A stretch of DNA of 38,194 bases from Bacillota bacterium (GTDB taxonomy: Bacteria > Bacillota > Negativicutes > DSM-13327): the NCBI GenBank assembly GCA_017889585.1, contig JAGFZX010000030.1, forward strand, positions 1-38,194, given 5' to 3'. Positions 14,687-23,807 of this stretch are shown piece after piece. Numbering within the stretch: position 1 is the stretch's first letter; each line of letters starts with the position of its first letter. The notes beneath the pieces were generated by a model that did no database searches, was not told the origin of the DNA, and worked only from the letters and a program-made list of their open reading frames with translations. Position numbers and translations under genes: made by a program.

Positions 14687-17280
14687 AATTGACCAGACTC
14701 CTGCTTAGCCTGTTTTTGTAGATTATATAAAATATTGAGGGCTTCTAAGGGCGTTAGTGTCATAATATCCAAGGTTAACAATTCATTTACAAGAGATGAT
14801 GTAAATAAGGATATTGGTATTGATTCGGCTACTTTAGTAGTAGTAGATTGAGACTGCTGAGACTCTGGATGCTTTTGTTCTAATTCTAATAATAGTTCTT
14901 GGGCTCGTTCAATAGCTTTTTTAGGTAAACCTGCTAATTGTGCAACATGAATACCATAACTTTTATCAGCACCACCAGGAATAATACGCCTTAAAAATAC
15001 GACCTCATTCCCCCGCTCTTTAACTGCTACGCAGTAGTTTTTAATTGTTTTACTATGATCAGCCAGTTCAGTTAGTTCATGGTAATGAGTCGCGAGCAGT
15101 GTTTTGGCTTTAATCCGTTCTTTTATATATTCAATAACGGCCTGGGCAATACTCATACCATCAAAGGTGCTGGTGCCCCGCCCTATTTCATCTAAAATGA
15201 TGAGACTATGTTTTGTCGCATGTTTTAAAATTTGTGCGACTTCGTTCATTTCTACCATAAAGGTGCTTTGTCCAGTGGACAAGTCATCACTAGCTCCTAC
15301 TCTGGTAAAGATGCGGTCAACAGGGCTAATGATGGCCGTGCGAGCGGGAATGAAACTGCCGATTTGCGCCATGAGTACTAGTAATGCTACTTGACGCATA
15401 TAAGTAGATTTACCGGCCATATTAGGACCCGTAATCACGATAATTTCATTACTGTGATGATTTAGTTCTGTATCATTAGGGACAAATAATTGCTGATGCA
15501 TGAGTCTTTCCACGATGGGGTGACGTCCATCTTTAATTGTAATTTCCCTAGTTTGAGTAATTTGAGGGCGCGAATAATTATGACGGAAAGCCACTTCGCT
15601 TAAACTAATGATAGCATCTAATTGGGCTAATTGGCGAGCGGTTTGTTGGATTTCTTTCATATGGGTTTTAATATAATCGCGAATAGCGGAAAATAAATGA
15701 TGCTCAATGATGACTATTTTTTCTTGGGCGCCTAAAATTTTGCTTTCAAAATCCTTTAATTCAGGAGTAATATAGCGTTCGGCATTGGTAAGGGTTTGTT
15801 TGCGAATATAGGTGATCGGTACTGAGGACGTATGGGAATGGGTTATTTCTATATAATAACCAAAAACACGGTTATAGCCGACCTTTAGGGATTTGATACC
15901 TGTGGCTTCACGCTCTCTGGTTTCGATATCTTGTACAAATTGTTTGCTGTCTCTTGAGATGGCATGTAGTTCATCAAGTTCCAAATTATAGCCTGGTTTG
16001 ATTAATCCTCCTTCGCGGACGGAAAAGGGCGGGTTATCTACAATGGCAGTATCAATAAGATGTACCATATTAGTATATGTCTCCATATAGAGTTCAAGGT
16101 CACTTAAAAATTTAGTATGGACAGTTTGCAGGGATGATTTTATGACAGGTAGCACTGTAAGGGAGGCTTTTAAAGCAACTAAATCTCGAGCATTGGCGGT
16201 CGCGACTTCAATGCGGGTTAGAATTCTCTCAAGATCATAGATGTTAGCAAGTGTTTCATGAATCGTTTGCCGTAATGTAGGATTTTCTAAGAGTTCGGCA
16301 ATTGCATCTTGACGCTGTATAATTTGGCTAGTATTCAATAAAGGATACTCTAACCATTTTTTCAATAGACGTGCTCCCATGGCAGTTTTAGTATAATCAA
16401 GGACCGCTAGGAGAGTATCTTTTTTACCGCCATCTCGTACATTCCGGGTGACTTCTAGATTGCGCATACTTGTGGAATCAACTACCAGATACTCTGAGGA
16501 GTTATATTTGATGAGGCGATTAATATGTGATAGGTCAGTTTTTACCGTTTGATGGAGATAATATAATAAATAACTAATTCCTGTCAGAGCTGCCCCATGC
16601 TCCGGCAAGTCCTCACTACTAAAATGCCGACGGGGTAGTTCATTGGCTAATTTTAAATTATCCACAGTCAAAGTGGTATTTGTGCAATTAGGAATGCGAT
16701 TACTGATAAAAGCATTTAGTTTATCCATATTGTCAATGCTGCTTGATAACACGATTTCTGTGGGCATTAGCCTGAACAATTGATCATAGAGTGACGTTAA
16801 CCGCCCAGAACCGGAAAAAAGTGCCCATAGGCATTCCCCTGTAGAAATATCTGTGGCCGTGAGAATGAGTTCTTCATCTTCTTCATAGAGTGCCACTAGA
16901 AAATTATTGCTATTACCTGGTAGCAGATTCTCGGCAATAATGGTGCCTGGAGTAATTATTTTAATAACTTCTCTCCGTACAATTCCTTTAGCTTGTTTGG
17001 GATCTTCCACTTGTTCACAAATGGCGACTTTATAACCTTTATTGATTAACCTGGCAATATAGTTTTCTGCTGAATGATAAGGTATGCCACACATAGGTAC
17101 ACGCTTACTTTGGCCGCCATCACGGGCAGTGAGGGTAATTTCAAGCTCCTGGGATGCCAATTCAGCATCTGTAAAAAACATTTCATAAAAGTCACCCATG
17201 CGAAAAAATAATATTTCATTCGTATGTTTGCTTTTGATATCTAGATATTGCTCCATCATTGGAGTATAGCGTACTGTCAT
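14683..17280 (-). CDS. mutS: DNA mismatch repair protein MutS
   Basis: MutS binds mismatches and small loops and recruits MutL. The 865-aa product has full length. The mismatch-wedge motif GDFYEMF lies near residue 29; the connector, lever and clamp domains follow; and the C-terminal ATPase has P-loop GPNMAGKS and Walker B LIILDEIGRGTSTFDG. A short helical C-terminal dimerisation region ends the protein. ATG with AGGAG upstream. It lies 28 bases after miaB and overlaps mutL by four bases, in one operon. Confidence 0.98.
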   Translation of the reverse strand: MTVRYTPMMEQYLDIKSKHTNEILFFRMGDFYEMFFTDAELASQELEITLTARDGGQSKRVPMCGIPYHSAENYIARLINKGYKVAICEQVEDPKQAKGIVRREVIKIITPGTIIAENLLPGNSNNFLVALYEEDEELILTATDISTGECLWALFSGSGRLTSLYDQLFRLMPTEIVLSSSIDNMDKLNAFISNRIPNCTNTTLTVDNLKLANELPRRHFSSEDLPEHGAALTGISYLLYYLHQTVKTDLSHINRLIKYNSSEYLVVDSTSMRNLEVTRNVRDGGKKDTLLAVLDYTKTAMGARLLKKWLEYPLLNTSQIIQRQDAIAELLENPTLRQTIHETLANIYDLERILTRIEVATANARDLVALKASLTVLPVIKSSLQTVHTKFLSDLELYMETYTNMVHLIDTAIVDNPPFSVREGGLIKPGYNLELDELHAISRDSKQFVQDIETREREATGIKSLKVGYNRVFGYYIEITHSHTSSVPITYIRKQTLTNAERYITPELKDFESKILGAQEKIVIIEHHLFSAIRDYIKTHMKEIQQTARQLAQLDAIISLSEVAFRHNYSRPQITQTREITIKDGRHPIVERLMHQQLFVPNDTELNHHSNEIIVITGPNMAGKSTYMRQVALLVLMAQIGSFIPARTAIISPVDRIFTRVGASDDLSTGQSTFMVEMNEVAQILKHATKHSLIILDEIGRGTSTFDGMSIAQAVIEYIKERIKAKTLLATHYHELTELADHSKTIKNYCVAVKERGNEVVFLRRIIPGGADKSYGIHVAQLAGLPKKAIERAQELLLELEQKHPESQQSQSTTTKVAESIPISLFTSSLVNELLTLDIMTLTPLEALNILYNLQKQAKQESGQL

Positions 17281-17308
17281 AACTGCGTCTCCTATTCCCT
17301 ATCTACAA

Positions 17309-18634
17309 TTAATTTATAAGCTGGCCCTTTAGTAGCCAGGTTTGTGCAGTTTTGATCTTTACTTTAGCAAGCTGTCCTATTTCTTCAGTACCTTGCTTAT
17401 CCCATAAGACAATTTTATTAGTAGCAGTGCGCCCCATTAACCGACTTTCATCATTTTTACTCGGTCCCTCTACCATGACAGTGACTATTTGACCTGTTAG
17501 CTGTTTATTAATTCGTAAACTAATCTCATTTTGTGCGTCCATTAGCAGCTGTAAACGTTCTTTTTTTACCTGAGCAGGTATTTGGTCAGGCATTGTGGCT
17601 GCAGGCGTTCCTGAGCGCTTTGAATATAAGAAGGTATAAGCCGAATCAAAACCAATTTCTTTAATGAATTCTAGGGTCTCTTGAAATAGTTCCTCTGTTT
17701 CCCCAGGGAAACCAACAATAATATCAGTAGTGAGACTGGCATGAGGAACAGCCTTACGAATTTTTGCGATTAATTCTCGGTAATATTCAGTGGTATAACC
17801 ACGATTCATGAGTTTTAGGATCGTATTACTGCCAGATTGGACAGGTAGATGAAAATATTCGCAGATTTTTTTGCTGTTTTTAATAGTATCAATGACCTTA
17901 TCATTCATATCACGAGGATGTGATGTCATATAGCGAATTCGTTCAATTGTTTTGACTTGATCCACAGCCTCAAGAAGGTCTGCGAAATCACCGTATTGAT
18001 CTGTATCCTTACCATAAGAATTAACATTTTGTCCCAGGAGTGTTATTTCTTTAAAGCCTTCGAGGCCTAATTGATGTACTTCTTTTACAATATCTTCTAT
18101 AGGCCTGCTACGTTCGCGACCACGGACATAAGGGACGATACAGTATGTACAAAAGTTATTACAGCCATACATAATTGGCACCCATGCTGAAATGTTCCCT
18201 TTGCGGATGGTGGGAACATCTGGCGCTAAACGTTCAGCCTCATCCCATACTGATAAGACATGATTTTTAGTTTGTTCGAATTCTTTAACAAGCTCTACTA
18301 GCTGATGAACATTATGTGTACCTAACACTAAGTCGATATGAGGGGCTTTTTCAAATAACTTATTGCGATCTTTCTGAGCCATACAGCCAGTAATACCAAT
18401 AATCAAATTTGGATTACTGGCTTTGAGGGTCTTGAGTTCGCCGATTTTACCATAGATTTTTTTCTCTGCACTTTCCCGCACACAACAGGTATTCACTAAG
18501 ACGAAATCGGCTTCACCTAGTATCTCAGTATATTCATAACCAATACTTTTTAGCTGGCCAGCTAATCGTTCAGAATCGTGCTGATTCATTTGGCACCCAT
18601 AAGTAACAATCGTAAAGTATTTTGTATGTAACAT
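17309..18634 (-). CDS. miaB: tRNA-2-methylthio-N6-dimethylallyladenosine synthase MiaB
   Basis: MiaB is a radical-SAM methylthiotransferase that turns i6A37 of tRNA into ms2i6A37. The 441-aa product has the N-terminal UPF0004 domain with three cluster cysteines (YGCQMN, NTCCVRE, GCMAQ), the radical-SAM motif CNNFCTYC (residues about 154-161) and a C-terminal TRAM domain (about 375-440). ATG with AGGAG upstream. It is the first gene of the miaB-mutS-mutL-methyltransferase-miaA-hfq operon, directly behind a consensus promoter. The related enzyme RimO is encoded at 31998-33335; this one is MiaB by its motifs and by linkage to miaA. Confidence 0.96.
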   Translation of the reverse strand: MLHTKYFTIVTYGCQMNQHDSERLAGQLKSIGYEYTEILGEADFVLVNTCCVRESAEKKIYGKIGELKTLKASNPNLIIGITGCMAQKDRNKLFEKAPHIDLVLGTHNVHQLVELVKEFEQTKNHVLSVWDEAERLAPDVPTIRKGNISAWVPIMYGCNNFCTYCIVPYVRGRERSRPIEDIVKEVHQLGLEGFKEITLLGQNVNSYGKDTDQYGDFADLLEAVDQVKTIERIRYMTSHPRDMNDKVIDTIKNSKKICEYFHLPVQSGSNTILKLMNRGYTTEYYRELIAKIRKAVPHASLTTDIIVGFPGETEELFQETLEFIKEIGFDSAYTFLYSKRSGTPAATMPDQIPAQVKKERLQLLMDAQNEISLRINKQLTGQIVTVMVEGPSKNDESRLMGRTATNKIVLWDKQGTEEIGQLAKVKIKTAQTWLLKGQLIN

Positions 18635-18679
18635 ATATATATATCAACTCCTGCAAAATTTCCTTATTGTATTCTAAAT

Positions 18680-18708
18680 ATTATAGCCTAAATGGGTATG
18701 TTTATCAA
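18680..18708 (-). promoter_or_regulatory. sigma-A promoter of the miaB-mutS-mutL-miaA-hfq operon
   Basis: Minus-strand TTGATA (18703-18708), 17-base spacer and TATAAT (18680-18685). The -10 lies 45 bases upstream of the miaB ATG. One base differs from the consensus hexamers. Confidence 0.8.
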
Positions 18709-18772
18709 ACAAGAATCCTAGGTTAGTCATTTGGAAAGCTCTATAAATTGCATAGTAAGGAATAATAAAAGA

Positions 18773-18802
18773 CGCTTCACAGATATTTCAATCTACGAAG
18801 CG
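18773..18802 (-). terminator. terminator after the TSUP gene
   Basis: Interrupted stem CGCTTC-AC-AGAT / ATCT-AC-GAAGCG (18773-18802), followed on the minus strand by CTTTTATTATT. It closes the transporter gene upstream of the miaB promoter. Confidence 0.65.
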
Positions 18803-18840
18803 CCATTTATATAAAAGTGGTTTGTTTTGTATTATTTTTC

Positions 18841-19590
18841 CTATGATCCATGTGCCCTTATAAAAAGTCCAATGGCTAACCCAAAGCCAAGGATAATAAT
18901 GCAAATACGCAATATCTTCTCATTTACCCGCTTCAGCACAAAAGCCCCTAACTGACCGCCAGCAATAGAAGCAATGGAGGCCACCATCACTTGCGTCCAC
19001 GCAACATCCTTTGAAAAAAGAAAAATCAAAACAGCTGAAGCATTCATCACTCCAGCCAACACGTTTTTAGTTGCTCCTGCCTTGCGTACATCTAAACCTG
19101 CAATAGTTAAGGCCGCTAGCATTAAGATGCCAATTCCTCCACCAAAATAACCTCCATAGACGGAAATAGCAAATTGTGCGATTATAGCCCCCATAGGCCC
19201 TAACGGCTTAGAATTTTCCTGGATTTTTCGGAAAAAGTTCCCCCATAAGAAAACAAATGTAGCAAATAGAACTAGCCATGGTACCAAAAATTCAAAAATA
19301 GAAACAGGCGTCACTAACAGAAGAAAAGCACCCAAAATGCCACCAATCAGACTAATAACAAATAAAGCCTTAAAGGATAATTGAGGTAAATTCGAAACAT
19401 TTTTTCGTCCAGCAAAACCTGTTGTTATCTGCCCAGGGAAAAGTGCAATCGTCGAAGTAATATTTGCTGCTCGCGCATCCAATCCTGTAAGCATCAATGC
19501 CGGAAAAGTAAGAAACGATCCTCCGCCAGCTAATGCATTTTGAATACCTGCACAAAAAGCTGCAATAAAAAGAACAACAAATGTTATCAT
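18841..19590 (-). CDS. TSUP (TauE/SafE) family membrane transporter
   Basis: The 249-aa membrane protein has about eight helices arranged as two related halves, the usual size for TauE/SafE anion exporters. Typical motifs are visible: GGGSFLTFPALMLTGLDARAA near residues 22-42 and GGYFGGGIGILMLAAL in the second half. Family members move sulfite, sulfoacetate or other sulfur or organic anions; the substrate here cannot be read from sequence. It has its own terminator and a 177-base upstream gap (19591-19767) in which I see no clear element, so it appears to be a single-gene unit inserted in a block of housekeeping genes. Confidence 0.88.
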   Translation of the reverse strand: MITFVVLFIAAFCAGIQNALAGGGSFLTFPALMLTGLDARAANITSTIALFPGQITTGFAGRKNVSNLPQLSFKALFVISLIGGILGAFLLLVTPVSIFEFLVPWLVLFATFVFLWGNFFRKIQENSKPLGPMGAIIAQFAISVYGGYFGGGIGILMLAALTIAGLDVRKAGATKNVLAGVMNASAVLIFLFSKDVAWTQVMVASIASIAGGQLGAFVLKRVNEKILRICIIILGFGLAIGLFIRAHGS

Positions 19591-19767
19591 ATTTTAAAGT
19601 ACCACCTTATTTACTAGTTATTAATTCATCAAGTGAAGTTTTTTTCTTTCATACTTAACGTTTTTGGTAAATCACATTAAGACTAGTGCAAGGTAATGCA
19701 CCAACGAAACTAAAAGCTAAATACATAGAAAGGTTATAATTGAATAATTAAAGGAAAATATTGATAT

Positions 19768-20592
19768 TTAGTCGGTACTAAGACGTTTAACAGAAATATT
19801 CACCTCCTTGACAACTAATCCAGTCATATGTTCTACCATATTTTTGATACGACCTTGAGCCTGATACGCTATATCCCATAATGAATTACCATATTTTACA
19901 GTTACATCTAAACTAATAGAAATCCCTTTTTCCTCATCATGGGAATTTTTCACATTGATTTGATGAGCGCGAGGAATTTGTGGATCATTAGTGGTTACAT
20001 AATCGACAATAGCAGAGATAACCGCATCAGAGATAAGTAATTTGCCATAATAACTAAAAATTGGACGCACAATTGATTTTTCGCCAATTTTGCGACGACG
20101 GGATTTAGGTTTTTTAAAAAAAATCTCTAGTGGATCAATAAGATAACCAGAGAAATGTGGTTTTAATTCAATAGTTGGTACTGGAATTACATGCTTACCT
20201 TCTTTCAATCTACTTTCGCGAGCTATATTAATTTCGCTAGCAGTGGCAATATCCTCAATCATAATAACTTTGTTAAGCGGAGGTAATCCTAATATTTTGA
20301 TAATTTTTTCTATCATATTTATAGAAGTTCCTAACACTAAAATGCGATTTGGCTCTACATTAGTAATAGCTTCGCGAACTTCTTGAGCATGTGCTTCTTC
20401 CATAAAAATTGCTCTTCTTACAGCCATTATTTTACTGGATTCGCTTTTTGCCGAACGACCAGCGACAATCTTAGAATTCTTAATGAGTAAACCATCATCT
20501 ATAATTGTATCAATATTATGCTCATGTGCGACAACAAGTGCACGGTGGCTTTTTCCTGTTCCACTTGCCCCCACTAATGCGATAACATCCAT
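19768..20592 (-). CDS. P-loop ATPase fused to an Asp23/Gls24-like domain
   Basis: The 274-aa protein begins with a nucleotide-binding region: P-loop GASGTGKS at about residues 7-14, then RILVLGTS and VIMIED strands, so a NTPase fold of about 150 residues. After a basic linker (KKPKSRRRKIGEKS) comes a C-terminal segment with the Asp23/Gls24 pattern, a strand ISISLDVTVKYG followed by an amphipathic region ending VKEVNISVKRL. Asp23 proteins in Firmicutes are envelope-associated and abundant. The ATG at 20590-20592 has GGAGG seven bases upstream; a TTG immediately before is less likely. Function unknown; a coiled-coil gene precedes it by about 70 bases. Confidence 0.7.
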   Translation of the reverse strand: MDVIALVGASGTGKSHRALVVAHEHNIDTIIDDGLLIKNSKIVAGRSAKSESSKIMAVRRAIFMEEAHAQEVREAITNVEPNRILVLGTSINMIEKIIKILGLPPLNKVIMIEDIATASEINIARESRLKEGKHVIPVPTIELKPHFSGYLIDPLEIFFKKPKSRRRKIGEKSIVRPIFSYYGKLLISDAVISAIVDYVTTNDPQIPRAHQINVKNSHDEEKGISISLDVTVKYGNSLWDIAYQAQGRIKNMVEHMTGLVVKEVNISVKRLSTD

Positions 20593-20646
20593 CAACTAAC
20601 CTCCTACTTTTTATATAAATGTAATAAGGGCTCATAAATAAAAATA

Positions 20647-20664
20647 AACACCTTTGCAGGTGTT
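20647..20664 (-). terminator. terminator after the coiled-coil gene
   Basis: Stem AACACCT/AGGTGTT with loop TTGC and a T-rich minus-strand tail (TATTTTTATTTATG). It starts one base after the stop codon. Confidence 0.65.
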
Positions 20665-20665
20665 G

Positions 20666-20935
20666 TCAAGTTAAATTGGAAAATAATTTAATTTTTTCTT
20701 CTAATTTGGCTATACGTAAGTTTTGATGCATAATCATTTGTGCGTAATGGCAATTGTTTTTTTGTAGTTTTTCATTTTGGTTTTCTAATAATAATAATTG
20801 TTCACGTTTTTCTTTTTCTACATTATCCAGCAAATTCATTAATACGCGACGACTGACGCGTAGAGCTGCCAATTTATCTTCCAATTCTTGAATATGTACA
20901 CGTAATTCATCAATCAGGCTGATGTTATTATCCAT
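20666..20935 (-). CDS. small coiled-coil protein (89 aa)
   Basis: Unrecognised. Nearly the whole sequence (about residues 8-85) is predicted coiled coil by its heptad pattern (LRVHIQELEDKLAALRVSRR, then EKEKREQLLLLENQNEKLQK). No membrane segment or cysteine pair is seen; one Cys occurs mid-protein. ATG with AGGAGG nearby. It lies between the PHP gene and the P-loop/Asp23 gene in the same direction, with a terminator after it, so it can be made alone or with pepA-PHP. A structural or adaptor role is a guess. Confidence 0.65.
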   Translation of the reverse strand: MDNNISLIDELRVHIQELEDKLAALRVSRRVLMNLLDNVEKEKREQLLLLENQNEKLQKNNCHYAQMIMHQNLRIAKLEEKIKLFSNLT

Positions 20936-20992
20936 TAACCATCCTCCTGAACTAAAAATAGATACGATCTGTTTTTTATAGCATATGCTAAT

Positions 20993-21829
20993 TTAGTAAA
21001 TTTTATGCTTTGATAATTTTTGTAGTTGGCAGGCTAAGTTTGCAGGAATTGTGAAAATCCCTAATTGATGCGGAAACCGAGCAGGAATAGCGTGAAAATC
21101 AGAACCGCCTGTTATTGCAAGTTTATATTTATTGGCAATATTAAGATATTTTTCCACTTGCCCCTCATCATGTTTAGGATGATATACTTCCAGACCAAGA
21201 ATACCTGAATCAATTATATCTAAAACAATATTATCATTACCAACGAGGCCTGGATGAGCGAGTACCGGCACTCCACCGGCTATTTTAATTAATTCAATAA
21301 CCTGTTTTGGTGTTAATTTGTAGTGCGGCACATAGGCCGGACCATTCTTATCCAATAATGTAGTGAAAACATCTGCGATTGTAGGAAAATAAGCTTTTTC
21401 AACCAATGCTTTCGCAATATGTGGACGTCCTATAGAAGTGACTTGTCCTGCTAACTCCAATACACGCAAATAAGTAATAGAATAACCTAATTGATTAAGT
21501 TTAATAATCATTTGCTTAGCACGCTCATGGCGATGGACAATTAAAAGATCTAATTGGTGACAAAGTTCAACATTAAAAATATCTATATAGTAGCCTAGAA
21601 TATGTACTTCATTTTCTGGTAAATCTGTACTTAATTCTATTCCAGGAATAACAAACAAGCTAGCAGGTAAAGATTGCTGTACGGTACTTAATTGTAATAG
21701 ACCATCAACGGTATCATGATCAGTGATGGCAATGTAAGATAACTTTGCTTGTATGGCTTGATCAATAATGCTCGCAGGTGAAAGCCGCCCATCAGAAGCT
21801 GTAGTATGAACATGTAAATCAGCGGTCAT
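20993..21829 (-). CDS. PHP-domain phosphoesterase (YciV/TrpH-like)
   Basis: The 278-aa protein starts with the PHP signature DLHVHTTASDG (residues 4-14), then ITDHDT (36-41), PGIELS, HILGYY, RPHIAKAL, VLAHPG and GGSDFHA, which supply the metal-binding His/Asp residues of a complete PHP site. Relatives include E. coli RNase AM (YciV), acting on 5' ends of RNA or on nucleoside 3',5'-bisphosphates. The precise substrate is not readable. Its start overlaps the pepA stop by four bases, so the two are translationally coupled. Confidence 0.9.
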   Translation of the reverse strand: MTADLHVHTTASDGRLSPASIIDQAIQAKLSYIAITDHDTVDGLLQLSTVQQSLPASLFVIPGIELSTDLPENEVHILGYYIDIFNVELCHQLDLLIVHRHERAKQMIIKLNQLGYSITYLRVLELAGQVTSIGRPHIAKALVEKAYFPTIADVFTTLLDKNGPAYVPHYKLTPKQVIELIKIAGGVPVLAHPGLVGNDNIVLDIIDSGILGLEVYHPKHDEGQVEKYLNIANKYKLAITGGSDFHAIPARFPHQLGIFTIPANLACQLQKLSKHKIY

Positions 21830-23328
21830 TTTGTACCCATGTTTTGGGCTAATTGAATTAATGTACGTACCCCTACGCCAGTACCACCTTTAACATTATA
21901 GCCACTATTTTTGTTACTATCAGCAGTACCTGCAATATCAATATGTACCCAAGGTATGTCATTAACAAACTGCGCTATAAATAGTCCAGCTGTAATTGTT
22001 CCTGCCATCCGACCGCCAGAGTTTTTCAAATCAGCAATATCGCTTTTAATTTGTTCTTTATATTCAGCAAAGTTTGGCATTTCCCACATTTTTTCTCCTG
22101 TAGATACTGATGCAGCTAAGACTTGACTGCACAAATCTTTATTATTGCTTACTAGACCTGAAGCAATATTCCCTAATGCTACAACACAGGCACCTGTTAA
22201 AGTGGCTATATCGATTATTTGAGTGGCGCCTAACTGCTGGGCATAGGTAATAGCATCTGCGAGAATAAGTCGCCCCTCAGCATCAGTAGTAATGATTTCA
22301 ATGGTTTTACCACTCATGGAGGAAATGACATCACCTGGCTTATAAGCGTGACCTGAAGGCATATTTTCAGTACAAGGAATAATACCTAGAATATTGATCT
22401 TGGGTTTTAATTTTCCAATCCCGAGCATGGTGCCTAGAACCGTAGCACCACCAGCCATATCACTTTTCATTTCATTCATATTTAAGCTTGGTTTAATGGA
22501 GATACCGCCGCTGTCAAAGGTAACACCTTTACCCACAAATGCGGTAAAATGATGGTTACTAGCGTCACCAATATATTTTAATACAATCATTTTAGGCGGC
22601 TGGAAGCTGCCTTTGGCGACAGATAGCAAGGCATGCATATTTTCTTTTTCCATATCCGCTTTTTCCAATATTAGGATTTCTAGATTATTTTGTTCAGCAA
22701 TTTCTTGTGCATGTAAAGCCATTTGTGTTGGCGTCATATATATTGCTGGATGGTTGACGAGATCTCGGGCCAGATTAACACTTTCACCAATTATTTCTGC
22801 ACGCTGAATACCTTTAGTTATTATAGCTTTTTTTTCAGCCTTATTTTCAATAATGATAAATTTTTCAATACTATCAGGAGTTGGTTGGTTTGTTTTATAG
22901 TAGTTAAATTGATATGTACCTAGAATAGCACCTTCGACTATCGCCTCTGTAGTTGTTTGAAGATCATATCTTTCGGTATCTAAGGCAGAGATCATAGTAG
23001 CGACTGATTTAGCATGACGTTTCTGTGCAGTACGCATTGCTATTGCAGATAATGCACAGATTTTATCAGTAGTTAATTCTGTTTTTTTGCCCATGCCCAA
23101 TACCATAATATGTTTAGCACCGATAGCGCCCCATGTATGAATAATAGTGATTTCACCATATTTGCCACAATCAGGTTGTTCTGAAATAAGTGTATTGATG
23201 TGGCCATGTAAAGCTTTATCAATCATACCTGTAGCCTTATCAAGTATTGTGCTTTCTTCAAATAAATTAATAATTAAGGTATTACATGATACTTGAGTGA
23301 TTGGGGTAGTTAGTACTTTTATTTGCAT
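21826..23328 (-). CDS. pepA: leucyl aminopeptidase (M17, PepA family)
   Basis: The 500-aa product is a cytoplasmic M17 aminopeptidase, which forms hexamers and uses two metals to remove N-terminal residues. The N-terminal domain spans about 1-165 and the catalytic domain about 185-495. Metal ligands are all present: Lys267 and Asp272 in GKGVTFDSGG, Asp290 in KSDMAGG, and Asp349 and Glu351 in TTDAEGRL (the usual first residue of that signature is Asn, here Thr). ATG with AAGGAGTGG upstream. It overlaps the PHP gene. Confidence 0.96.
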   Translation of the reverse strand: MQIKVLTTPITQVSCNTLIINLFEESTILDKATGMIDKALHGHINTLISEQPDCGKYGEITIIHTWGAIGAKHIMVLGMGKKTELTTDKICALSAIAMRTAQKRHAKSVATMISALDTERYDLQTTTEAIVEGAILGTYQFNYYKTNQPTPDSIEKFIIIENKAEKKAIITKGIQRAEIIGESVNLARDLVNHPAIYMTPTQMALHAQEIAEQNNLEILILEKADMEKENMHALLSVAKGSFQPPKMIVLKYIGDASNHHFTAFVGKGVTFDSGGISIKPSLNMNEMKSDMAGGATVLGTMLGIGKLKPKINILGIIPCTENMPSGHAYKPGDVISSMSGKTIEIITTDAEGRLILADAITYAQQLGATQIIDIATLTGACVVALGNIASGLVSNNKDLCSQVLAASVSTGEKMWEMPNFAEYKEQIKSDIADLKNSGGRMAGTITAGLFIAQFVNDIPWVHIDIAGTADSNKNSGYNVKGGTGVGVRTLIQLAQNMGTK

Positions 23329-23383
23329 AGTTCCACTCCTTATTTTTACAATATTCTATTCTTACTCTTAGTGTATCATAAAT

Positions 23384-23427
23384 TAAATAATTAAAACCTG
23401 TTCTAGTGAACAGGTTTTAATTATTTA
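23384..23427 (-). terminator. spoVS terminator overlapping its stop codon
   Basis: Perfect 20-bp stem (arms 23384-23403 and 23408-23427, loop TAGT). It includes the spoVS stop codon, and a T run follows on the minus strand. The 3' UTR is therefore practically absent. Confidence 0.85.
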
Positions 23428-23685
23428 GCGTGCTTGAACTATTAGCTTTATGGCTGTTCGTTCTTCACCATCAATCAAAACATCAGTAAAGGCAGGGATG
23501 CAAATAAGGTCAACACCATGTGGCGCTACAAATCCTCTTGCAATCGCTACTGCTTTTACTGCTTGGTTAAGCGCTCCGGCACCGATAGCTTGCATTTCTG
23601 CGCCGCCTCGTTCTCTTAGCACTCCTGCCAAAGCACCTGCTACGGAATTAGGATTAGATTTTGCTGATACTTTCAAGACTTCCAT
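23425..23685 (-). CDS. spoVS: stage V sporulation protein S
   Basis: The 86-aa product matches SpoVS throughout: it starts MEVLKVSAKSNPNSVAGALA, and later has GAGALNQAVKAVAIARGF and a C-terminal EERTAIKLIVQAR. SpoVS is a small Alba-like protein that modulates sporulation and is sigma-H dependent in B. subtilis. A sigma-H-like promoter is present upstream here too. ATG with AAAGGAGGG upstream. Monocistronic, with its own strong terminator. Confidence 0.97.
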   Translation of the reverse strand: MEVLKVSAKSNPNSVAGALAGVLRERGGAEMQAIGAGALNQAVKAVAIARGFVAPHGVDLICIPAFTDVLIDGEERTAIKLIVQAR

Positions 23686-23743
23686 GTTTTTGAATACCCT
23701 CCTTTAAGTTAGAAAAGCAACTAATAAAGTCCTTAGTATATCA

Positions 23744-23773
23744 GTATTCGTTATCTATCCAAAAAATCCCTTT
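23744..23773 (-). promoter_or_regulatory. candidate sigma-H promoter of spoVS
   Basis: Minus-strand AAAGGGATT (23765-23773), 12-base spacer and AACGAATAC (23744-23752) fit RnAGGAWWW-N12-RnnGAATWW with one mismatch in each element. The known sigma-H control of spoVS in Bacillus supports the call. Confidence 0.45.
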
Positions 23774-23807
23774 TTATATTAATAAAAAAATTAAAGTGTT
23801 TAAAAAT

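Noticed and set aside
18841..19590. Recent horizontal transfer of the TSUP gene
   Set aside because: It is a single-gene unit with slightly different composition by eye, but there are no flanking repeats or mobility genes to support transfer.
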